Of a stretch of 6,253 bases of DNA, positions 1-6,053 are shown piece after piece. The notes under the pieces were generated by a model that saw only the letters and a list, made by a program, of their open reading frames with translations, was not told the DNA's origin and searched no databases. The position numbers were made by a program, and so were the translations under genes. Origin of the DNA: Fimbriimonadaceae bacterium (lineage in GTDB: Bacteria > Armatimonadota > Fimbriimonadia > Fimbriimonadales > Fimbriimonadaceae). The DNA lies in contig JACMJO010000333.1 of NCBI GenBank assembly GCA_014380605.1, positions 1 through 6,253 of the forward strand, in the 5' to 3' direction. Positions within the stretch are counted from its first letter, which is position 1, and every line of letters begins with the position of its first letter.

Positions 1-518
1 GCGACGCAGAACTCGTTCAGAGGAATCTCCGGCCACATCCGGGGGAAGATGGAAGCGGTATGCCCGTCATCGCCCATGCCAAGAAGGACGACGTCGAACT
101 TGCCAACCCGTTCTCGAAGGAGCTGGTTGTAGTCGGCGGCAGCCTCGGCAACGCCACCCGGTTTGTACATGGGAAACAATGGAAAACTTCCTCTGAGACT
201 GCCGACATCCTGTCGGCTCTCTTCCTCCAAAGGAATAGGGAGTTGTAGAGCAGAACGAATCATCGCCTCGTTGCTCCGCTCATCCTCAATCGGGACATAC
301 CTTTCGTCCACCATGTAAAGCTCGATCTTCGACCGATCGATTTCAGACTTGGACAAAAGGTCGTAGGCTCGCTTGGGGGTCGATCCACCCGACAGTGCAA
401 CCGTAATCGGCTTTTCCGATTTGTTCAAGAATTGTGGCCTTTCAACTTTAGCCACTAAATGTTGGACAAAAGCCTGTGCTACGGCCTCTGCATCTGGAAA
501 CACCCGAACATTCGCCAT
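1..518 (-). CDS. pgl: 6-phosphogluconolactonase, 3'-truncated by window edge
   Basis: The enzyme hydrolyses 6-phosphoglucono-1,5-lactone to 6-phosphogluconate, the second step of the oxidative pentose-phosphate pathway, in the cytosol. Reading the minus strand from the ATG at 518-516 gives 172 codons open to the window edge. Family landmarks appear in order: SGGSTP (residues 43-48, phosphate-binding loop), VDERYVP (70-76), SN (82-83), and GMGDDGHTASIFP (147-159), whose H153 is the expected catalytic histidine. Family members are usually about 230-260 residues, so roughly the last 60-90 are outside the window. The ATG is well chosen: it shares one base with the zwf stop (TAATG) and has a GAAGG Shine-Dalgarno 6 bases upstream. 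It is the third gene of gnd-zwf-pgl. The stretch at residues about 98-122 (acidic, then LFPMYKPGG) is longer than in short Pgl proteins. A glucosamine-6-phosphate deaminase is excluded by the DERxVP and GxGxDGHTAS pattern. Confidence 0.95.
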   Translation of the reverse strand, partial: MANVRVFPDAEAVAQAFVQHLVAKVERPQFLNKSEKPITVALSGGSTPKRAYDLLSKSEIDRSKIELYMVDERYVPIEDERSNEAMIRSALQLPIPLEEESRQDVGSLRGSFPLFPMYKPGGVAEAAADYNQLLRERVGKFDVVLLGMGDDGHTASIFPRMWPEIPLNEFCV

Positions 519-2032
519 TACACACCTTCGACCGGCAACGAATGCCAACTCCGACCATCGCGAGCGATCAGGGCCTCGCCCGCCTCTGGCCCCCAAGTAC
601 CCGCCGCGTAGTTAGGAAAGTCGGCCGAGGGAGTGTTCGTCCACGCGCTCAGGATGGGTTGAATGATCGACCAGGCGATGTGTTCTTGGTCCGCACGCAT
701 GAACAGCGTCGAGTCGCCAAGCATGACGTCGTAAAGCAACGTCTCATAGGCTTCCGGAGGCTCGACGTGGAACGCCTCGCTGTAGTAGAAGTCCATATTG
801 ACGGTCTGCAATCGCATTCCCTTGCCCGGTTGCTTGGATTGGAACCTGAGCACAATTCCTTCTTTGGGGGCGATATTGATGATAAGGCGATTTGGCTCAA
901 AGTGTTCCCCCGTCGTCCCTGGGAAGATTTGGTGGGGGACCGGCTTGAACTCAATGCTCACCTGGCTCACCTTGCATGGCATCCGCTTGCCCGTCCGCAA
1001 ATAGAACGGCACGTTTTGCCATCGCCAGTTATCGATATAGAGCTGAAGGGCGGCATAGGTTTCGGTGGAGGATGCAGGATCGACGCCCTCTTCCTGCCGA
1101 TAACCTGGTTCCTTTTCGCCCCGAGAATGTCCCGCACCATATTGCCCTCGGACGGCATACTTATACAATTCTCCAGGCGGAATCGGCCTCACCGCCTTCA
1201 GGACGTCGACCTTCTTGTTGCGCACCTCGTCGGCTTCAAAGGATACAGGAGGCTCCATGGCGATCATGCACATCACCTGGAGCAGGTGGTTCTGGATCAT
1301 GTCCCTGAGCGCACCGGCTGACTCATAGAATGCACCCCGACCCTCCACTCCGACTTCCTCTGAGACAGTGATCTGGACATGGTCGATGTAGCTCCGATTC
1401 CAGATCGGTTCGAACAGCGCATTCCCGAATCGAAAGGCGAGCAGGTTCTGGACGGTCTCTTTGCCCAGATAGTGGTCGATCCGATAGACCTGGCACTCAT
1501 CGAATGCGGCAGTGACCTTGGTGTTCAGATCTTCGGCTGAAGTCAAATCCGTCCCAAACGGCTTTTCGATGACGACCCGGTCTCGTTTCTTATCGTCGTT
1601 GAGTCCGGCATCGTTCAGGCCATGAATCGCCAGCTCAACCATCGAGGGTGGGATGCTGAGGTAGTGGATCCGGTTGGCTCCTCGACCCCAACTTGCTTCA
1701 GTCTGAGTAATCAGCCCTCTGAGACCTTCGTACAGTCCTCGGTCGTCCAGCCCTCCAAACGCGAACTGGAGGTTCGAGGAGAACTCTTGCCACTCGGCTT
1801 CATCGGGCTTGCCTCGCCGGGAGAAAGTCTCGACGCCCTCGCGCATGTCCCGCTTCCACGTTTCAAGGTCGCTTCGGCGGCCGTTGCCAACGATCAGAAA
1901 ATTCTCGGGAAGCAACTTTTCATGGTAAAGGTTGAACAAAGCAGGCAGAAGCTTGCGCTTCGCGAGGTCGCCATTGGCCCCAAAGATGGTGATGATCGCC
2001 GGTTCGGACGGCCTCGTCAATTCGGGCCCCAC
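518..2032 (-). CDS. zwf: Glucose-6-phosphate 1-dehydrogenase
   Basis: The enzyme oxidises glucose-6-phosphate to 6-phosphoglucono-1,5-lactone with NADP+, the entry step of the oxidative pentose-phosphate pathway. The 504-residue product is normal length. Visible landmarks are the dinucleotide-binding loop FGANGDLAKRKL (17-28), VGNGRR (48-53) with R52 where a 2'-phosphate-binding arginine is expected, EKPFG (156-160), and the substrate/active-site signature RIDHYLGKE (184-192). H187 and H249 are 62 residues apart, the same spacing as H178 and H240 in the Leuconostoc mesenteroides enzyme. The C-terminus has the usual GTWGPEAGEALIARDG pattern. The listed start is GTG at 2032-2030, overlapping gnd by 16 bases with no good Shine-Dalgarno. 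An in-frame TTG at 2020-2018 overlaps the gnd stop as TTGA and has GGGG 6 bases upstream, so a 500-residue product is equally possible. zwf is the middle gene of gnd-zwf-pgl, and its stop shares one base with the pgl start, implying coupled translation. Confidence 0.97.
   Translation of the reverse strand: MGPELTRPSEPAIITIFGANGDLAKRKLLPALFNLYHEKLLPENFLIVGNGRRSDLETWKRDMREGVETFSRRGKPDEAEWQEFSSNLQFAFGGLDDRGLYEGLRGLITQTEASWGRGANRIHYLSIPPSMVELAIHGLNDAGLNDDKKRDRVVIEKPFGTDLTSAEDLNTKVTAAFDECQVYRIDHYLGKETVQNLLAFRFGNALFEPIWNRSYIDHVQITVSEEVGVEGRGAFYESAGALRDMIQNHLLQVMCMIAMEPPVSFEADEVRNKKVDVLKAVRPIPPGELYKYAVRGQYGAGHSRGEKEPGYRQEEGVDPASSTETYAALQLYIDNWRWQNVPFYLRTGKRMPCKVSQVSIEFKPVPHQIFPGTTGEHFEPNRLIINIAPKEGIVLRFQSKQPGKGMRLQTVNMDFYYSEAFHVEPPEAYETLLYDVMLGDSTLFMRADQEHIAWSIIQPILSAWTNTPSADFPNYAAGTWGPEAGEALIARDGRSWHSLPVEGV
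525..529 (-). promoter_or_regulatory. Ribosome binding site of pgl, inside zwf 3' end
   Basis: The minus strand reads GAAGG at 529-525, followed by 6 bases and then TAATG, in which the zwf stop and pgl start overlap. This is the clearest Shine-Dalgarno in the window. It lies within the last codons of zwf, as expected for translationally coupled genes. It supports the ATG at 518 over any other start. Confidence 0.7.
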
Positions 2033-3423
2033 TCTGTGTGGAAGGAGCCTGCCTTGTCCGTGCGCTCGTAGGTGTGGGCGCCGAAGTAGTCGCGCTGAGC
2101 CTGGATCAGGTTCGCCGGAAGTCGGCCGGTGCGGTAACCCTCCAAGTAGGCCAGAGAGGCCGAAAGGCAGGGAGTTGGAATCCCAAGGTTTGCCCCTTTG
2201 ACGACCAATCCCGCAAGCTCGGCGTGGCCGGAGAAGACGACGCTTTGGAAAGTCGGCGCAACCAGCAGGTTATCGACTCCTCCCGATTGGTTAAGGGCAT
2301 CGCGGATTGGCTCCAGGAGCTTGGCGCGGATGATGCAGCCAGCTCTCCAGACTCTGGCCGAACCTTCCAGGTCGATCTCCATTCCGTGCTCAATACTCGC
2401 CGCCTTCAGGAGGCTGATGCCTTGGGCGTAGGTTATGAGGAATGCCAAATGCAGCGCCTCTTCCACTTGGCGAGCATCGTCTGAAGAACCGACCGACCCG
2501 CGGACATCACGGCCAATCGACTGCTGCGCGCGAACTCTTTCATCCTTCAATCCCGACATCTGGCGAGCAGAGACGGCGGCATCGATAGTTGGAATTGGGA
2601 TGCCCAGGTCAAGTGCATCCTGCGAAGTCCATTTTCCGGTTCCTTTCTGCTTGGCCCTATCCAGAACCAAGTCCACCAGGTCTTGGCCAGATTCGTCTTT
2701 GACCTTCAAAACATCGGCCGTGATTTGGGTAAGGAAGCCGCCAAATGGGCCATCGGTCCAGGTTTGAAAGAGGTCAGAGATGGCTTGGTTAGAGAAGCCG
2801 CTTCCTCTATGAAGCAGGTCGTATGCCTCCGCGATGAGCTGCATCAGGCCGTACTCGATGCCGTTGTGGACCATCTTCACGTAGTGGCCTGCGCCACCCT
2901 TTCCAAGAAGCGCGACGCAAGGGTCGCCATCGTACTTGGCGGCGATCGCTTCCAGGATCGGCTGCACCCGCTGATAGTTTTCGAGAGTTCCGCCTGCCAT
3001 CATGCTAGGCCCGACCCGGGCTCCCTTCTCGCCTCCCGAGACGCCAATTCCGATGAATCCAAGGCCCTTCTTGGCGAGTTCGGCGGCCCTTCGCTCGGTA
3101 TCGCGATAGTGGGAGTTGCCGCCTTCGATGAAGAAGTCGCCCGGCTCCATGTACTGGCTGAGTTCGGCGATGACCTCATCGACCGCGTCACCGGCGGGAA
3201 CTAGAGTCATCACAACCCGAGGTTTTTCTAGCTTGGCGATGAAGAGCTTGTTGTCCGCGATGCCCGAAAGCGCTCGTCCTTCGGCATAGGAGGCGAAGTG
3301 ATGTGCCTTCTCCTCGCTGCGAGCCAGACCTAAAACTGAATATCCGTGGTCGGCGATGTTCAAAGCCAGGTTGCGGCCCATTGTGCCCAAGCCGATCATG
3401 CCAAATTGAAAAGTCTCCGACAT
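2017..3423 (-). CDS. gnd: 6-phosphogluconate dehydrogenase (decarboxylating)
   Basis: The enzyme converts 6-phosphogluconate plus NADP+ to ribulose-5-phosphate, CO2 and NADPH, the third oxidative pentose-phosphate step. The 468-residue product is the length of the long-form bacterial/animal enzyme. Landmarks are GLGTMGRNLALNI (11-23, Rossmann GxGxxG), EGGNSHYRDTERR (100-112), the substrate-binding GVSGGEKGARVGPSMMAGG (127-145), and KMVHNGIE (183-190). The last carries catalytic K183 and E190 plus N187, matching sheep enzyme numbering. YFGAHTYER (446-454) is the C-terminal substrate-binding tail of the partner subunit in the dimer. I chose ATG at 3423 because MSETFQFGMIGLGTMG fits the family N-terminus. 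A longer reading from a TTG at 3474 would add 17 unconserved residues and run into the divergent gene. No clear Shine-Dalgarno is visible. The cofactor loop reads ARS (34-36) where NRS/NRT is usual. It is the first gene of the cluster, so the promoter probably lies in or beyond the 50-base divergent spacer. Confidence 0.97.
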   Translation of the reverse strand: MSETFQFGMIGLGTMGRNLALNIADHGYSVLGLARSEEKAHHFASYAEGRALSGIADNKLFIAKLEKPRVVMTLVPAGDAVDEVIAELSQYMEPGDFFIEGGNSHYRDTERRAAELAKKGLGFIGIGVSGGEKGARVGPSMMAGGTLENYQRVQPILEAIAAKYDGDPCVALLGKGGAGHYVKMVHNGIEYGLMQLIAEAYDLLHRGSGFSNQAISDLFQTWTDGPFGGFLTQITADVLKVKDESGQDLVDLVLDRAKQKGTGKWTSQDALDLGIPIPTIDAAVSARQMSGLKDERVRAQQSIGRDVRGSVGSSDDARQVEEALHLAFLITYAQGISLLKAASIEHGMEIDLEGSARVWRAGCIIRAKLLEPIRDALNQSGGVDNLLVAPTFQSVVFSGHAELAGLVVKGANLGIPTPCLSASLAYLEGYRTGRLPANLIQAQRDYFGAHTYERTDKAGSFHTEWGPN

Positions 3424-3476
3424 TGGCGCAAGGTTACTTGAAGTTCGGCATCGGGATCGAAGACAATGCACCAATG
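3421..3476. repeat. Inverted repeat at the two divergent start codons
   Basis: The 10 bases at 3421-3430 (CATTGGCGCA) and at 3467-3476 (TGCACCAATG) are inverted copies of one another with a single mismatch. Each arm includes a start codon: the gnd ATG on the minus strand and the rhamnosidase ATG on the plus strand. The 36 bases between them plus the non-coding part of each arm make up the whole 50-base spacer. Both genes are therefore read from the same GCRCCAATG context. It could be an operator-like or initiation-region signal, or chance. Confidence 0.45.
3438..3467 (+). promoter_or_regulatory. Weak candidate promoter for the rhamnosidase gene
   Basis: TTGAAG (3438-3443) matches a sigma-70 -35 box at 4 of 6 positions, and GACAAT (3462-3467) matches a -10 box at 4 of 6 positions, with an 18-base spacer. 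The predicted transcription start would be about 3474, on the A of the ATG, giving a leaderless mRNA. That would fit the absence of a good Shine-Dalgarno before 3474. Matches of this quality occur by chance, and the true promoter could instead lie inside the 5' end of gnd. I saw no better candidate for gnd on the other strand. Confidence 0.2.
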
Positions 3477-6014
3477 GCTCACAGGATCGTCCGTCTTCGC
3501 ACCAACTACCTTGAAAACCCGCTCGGATTGGATGATCCCCAACCCCGGTTCTCGTGGGCGCTAGATTCTGAGGAACCTGGGGCCAAGCAGACCCACTACC
3601 AGATCACCGTAGGTTCCACGGAGGGTGGCTCGGACTTTTGGGACTCGGGGAAAGTAGCTTCTGAGGAGTCCAAGTGGATTGCCTATGCTGGTTCCGTGGT
3701 TCCGGCGAAGACGCGAGCCTTTGTGAAGGTGCAGGCTTGGGATGGCGATACCGCCTACGAGCCGGTTTCTGGATTCTATGAGACCGGGCCGGGAACCTGG
3801 GACGCTTCCTGGATCGGCGGCATCTTGGCGGGCGGACCCCGAACCTCCGTTCCTCCAGCGCGGGTTCGAAAGTCGTTTGCCCTGGACAAACCTATCAAGA
3901 GCGCCCGAATCTACATCACCGCGCTTGGCCTGTATGACGGCACGATCAACGGCAAGCGTATTGGGAATTGGAACCTGGCTCCAGGCTGGACCCACTTTGG
4001 CAAGCGGGTCCGCTACCAGGCGTTTGACGTAGCAGACAGCCTTCAGCAGGGCGAGAACCTCATCGAGGTCGACATGGGCGATGGCTGGTATTGCGGCAAT
4101 CTGGAATGGCGAGGACGCCAGCTCTATGGGGATCGACCCAAGCTCCTGGCTGAAGTTCACGTTGCCCATGACGATGGCTCTTCGACGGTTATTTTTACGG
4201 ATGACACTTGGGAACATGCTTTCGGGCCAATTCTTGAAGGCGACACCATTTCCGGAGAAGCCCATGATGCTCGCCGATCTTTTGAAGATTGGCTCCCAGT
4301 GAAGACATTTATCCATCCTGAAGGCATGCAGGTTGTCCCGACCGATGAACCGAGAATCGCAGTGACAGAAGAAACTCAGCCAATCGAGGTGAAGCAACAA
4401 GGTGGCCGATGGTTGTTCGACATGGGCCAGAACATGGTTGGCCACGTTCGCCTGAAAGTGGATGCCAATGCCGGGAGATCCATGTGGATGCGGTTCGGTG
4501 AGGTCCTGGACGACAAAGGCAACCTCTATATCGCAAATCTGAGAAATGCAAAGCAGACCGACTACTATGCGTGCCGGGGTGGCACGCCTGAAGTTTGGGA
4601 ACCCAAGTTCACCTTTCACGGATTCCGATATGTAGAGCTTAACGGGCACGGAGGCGAGCCTCTGCCCGACGCGATAACGGGCGTGGTGGTGCACTCCGAT
4701 ACGGAGCGAGTCGGCTGGTTTGAATGCTCCGATCCGCTGATCAACCAACTTGTGAAGAACATCGACTGGGGTTGGCGGGGAAACAGCGTGGACGTGCCGA
4801 CCGACTGCCCACAACGCGACGAACGGCTTGGTTGGACGGGAGATGCGCAGGTCTTTATCCGCACGGCGACCTACATTCGAGACGTGAACGGGTTCTTTGC
4901 GAAGTATGTTCAGGACCTGGCGGATGCCCAGACGGACAAGGGTTCCATTCCTCCAACCGCGCCGAACACGGGTGCGGTTGGGGGCGACGGCGGGCCGGCT
5001 TGGTCCGATGCGTTCATGATTTGCCCATGGTGGCTTTACCGATCCTATGGGGATGTGGACGTGCTGGCGAAGCACTATGACAAATACAAGTTCTTCATCG
5101 ACTATCTGGGAACAACCTCAAAGGACTTCATCCGCAATCATGAGGAGTTTGAAGGATTCAAGGGGTTTGGGGACTGGCTCTCGATCAATGCAGAGACGAC
5201 AAACGACTTTATCGGAACGGCTTACTATGCCTACTGCGCGGAGATCATGGCGAAGATCGCGGTAGTTCTCGGGCACTCGGCGGATGAGGCAACTTATACC
5301 AAGCTGTATGAAGACATCAAGGCGGCTTTCAATGCCAAATATGTGACGGCGGACGGCAAAGTTTCGACGGGATCGCAGACTAGCCAGGTCCTTGCCCTGC
5401 ACTTTGGATTGCTTCCCGCTGAGCTTCGTGGGAAGGCGGTTGAGATTTTGGTTCAGGATATCGAAGCACGAGGTTGGAAGCTCTCGACCGGGTTCGTCGG
5501 AAGCTCTTACCTGCCCTATGCTTTGAGCAAGAATGGTCGATCGGATGTGGCGTACAAGCTGCTTCACCAGAAGGATTGGCCAAGTTGGCTCTATGCCGTT
5601 ACCAAAGGCGCGACCACGATTTGGGAGCGCTGGGATGGCTGGACGGAGGAGAACGGCTTCCAAGATCCGGGGATGAACAGCTTCAATCACTATGCCTATG
5701 GCGCGGTCGGCGAGTGGCTCTTCAGCACGGTCGCGGGGATCGATCTTGATCCGGAAGTTCCTGGGTTTAAGAAGTTTAGGTTGGCGGCCACTCCAGGTGG
5801 GGAGCTGACTTGGGCTAATGCACGGTTCATTTCTCCTTATGGGGAGATTGTTAGCAATTGGTCGTTGGCGGGAGATGAGCTGAATTGGTCGGTGGTGGTG
5901 CCCCCGAATGCGACGGCGGTGGTTTCGGTACCAGGTGGGTATCGGTCGGTGGATGGGAAGTCGGAGGCGTTTGAGGTTGGGCCGGGTCGGTATGAGTTTG
6001 TGGCGGTGAAGTAG
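3474..6014 (+). CDS. Alpha-L-rhamnosidase, glycoside hydrolase family 78
   Basis: The enzyme is expected to release terminal alpha-L-rhamnose from rhamnosides or pectin-type oligosaccharides by an inverting mechanism. The 846-residue product shows the standard GH78 layout. First comes an N-terminal beta domain (about 1-100, with LRTNYLENPLGLDDPQPRFSW-type opening). Next is a second beta domain (about 125-300, with ITALGLYDGTINGKRIG and APGWTHFGKRVRYQ). A concanavalin-like domain follows (about 300-385, FDMGQNMVGHVRLKV). Then comes the (alpha/alpha)6 catalytic barrel (about 385-755) and a C-terminal beta domain (about 755-846). DCPQRDERLGWTGDAQ (444-459) carries the likely general acid E450. 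GATTIWERWDGW (712-723) carries the likely general base E718. Their 268-residue separation is close to that of E572 and E841 in Bacillus GL1 RhaB. No signal peptide or membrane segment is visible, so a cytoplasmic location is inferred. The start is the ATG at 3474, where homology begins. The open frame continues upstream to 3303 but is antisense to gnd and unconserved. Codon use turns strongly G-ending near the 3' end. Confidence 0.95.
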   Translation: MAHRIVRLRTNYLENPLGLDDPQPRFSWALDSEEPGAKQTHYQITVGSTEGGSDFWDSGKVASEESKWIAYAGSVVPAKTRAFVKVQAWDGDTAYEPVSGFYETGPGTWDASWIGGILAGGPRTSVPPARVRKSFALDKPIKSARIYITALGLYDGTINGKRIGNWNLAPGWTHFGKRVRYQAFDVADSLQQGENLIEVDMGDGWYCGNLEWRGRQLYGDRPKLLAEVHVAHDDGSSTVIFTDDTWEHAFGPILEGDTISGEAHDARRSFEDWLPVKTFIHPEGMQVVPTDEPRIAVTEETQPIEVKQQGGRWLFDMGQNMVGHVRLKVDANAGRSMWMRFGEVLDDKGNLYIANLRNAKQTDYYACRGGTPEVWEPKFTFHGFRYVELNGHGGEPLPDAITGVVVHSDTERVGWFECSDPLINQLVKNIDWGWRGNSVDVPTDCPQRDERLGWTGDAQVFIRTATYIRDVNGFFAKYVQDLADAQTDKGSIPPTAPNTGAVGGDGGPAWSDAFMICPWWLYRSYGDVDVLAKHYDKYKFFIDYLGTTSKDFIRNHEEFEGFKGFGDWLSINAETTNDFIGTAYYAYCAEIMAKIAVVLGHSADEATYTKLYEDIKAAFNAKYVTADGKVSTGSQTSQVLALHFGLLPAELRGKAVEILVQDIEARGWKLSTGFVGSSYLPYALSKNGRSDVAYKLLHQKDWPSWLYAVTKGATTIWERWDGWTEENGFQDPGMNSFNHYAYGAVGEWLFSTVAGIDLDPEVPGFKKFRLAATPGGELTWANARFISPYGEIVSNWSLAGDELNWSVVVPPNATAVVSVPGGYRSVDGKSEAFEVGPGRYEFVAVK

Positions 6015-6024
6015 GGTTTTTTAG

Positions 6025-6047
6025 CCTCCAGACGGCGCTTCTGGAGG
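6025..6047. terminator. Hairpin in the convergent intergenic gap, possible terminator
   Basis: CCTCCAGA (6025-6032) pairs perfectly with TCTGGAGG (6040-6047), giving an 8-bp stem with a 7-base loop between the rhamnosidase stop (6014) and the kinase stop (6056-6054). The position suits a shared terminator for convergent genes. However, the only T-run (6017-6022) lies before the hairpin on the plus strand and so reads as A after it on the minus strand. Neither strand gives the hairpin-then-U-tract of a canonical intrinsic terminator. It may instead protect 3' ends or act with a termination factor. Confidence 0.5.
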
Positions 6048-6053
6048 TAGCAA

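Noticed and set aside
201..217. A perfect 6-bp GC hairpin (GCCGAC / GTCGGC, 5-base loop)
   Set aside because: It lies within the pgl coding frame, has no T-run, and codes for ordinary residues. Short perfect stems are expected by chance at this GC content.
476..1321. A 281-codon open frame on the plus strand across zwf
   Set aside because: It is fully antisense to conserved zwf sequence including the active site, and has an arginine/histidine-rich composition typical of shadow frames.
3303..3473. 57-codon N-terminal extension of the rhamnosidase frame
   Set aside because: It is antisense to the conserved Rossmann start of gnd and unlike GH78 N-termini. The ATG at 3474 begins exactly where homology begins.
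3424..3474. 17-codon N-terminal extension of gnd from a TTG at 3474
   Set aside because: The extra residues (MVHCLRSRCRTSSNLAP) are unconserved and overlap the divergent start. The ATG at 3423 gives the family's normal 468 residues.
3561..5075. A 504-codon open frame on the minus strand, antisense to the rhamnosidase gene
   Set aside because: It mirrors the strongly conserved GH78 frame, its translation shows no recognisable motif, and codon-position bias explains its openness. It is a shadow frame despite its length.
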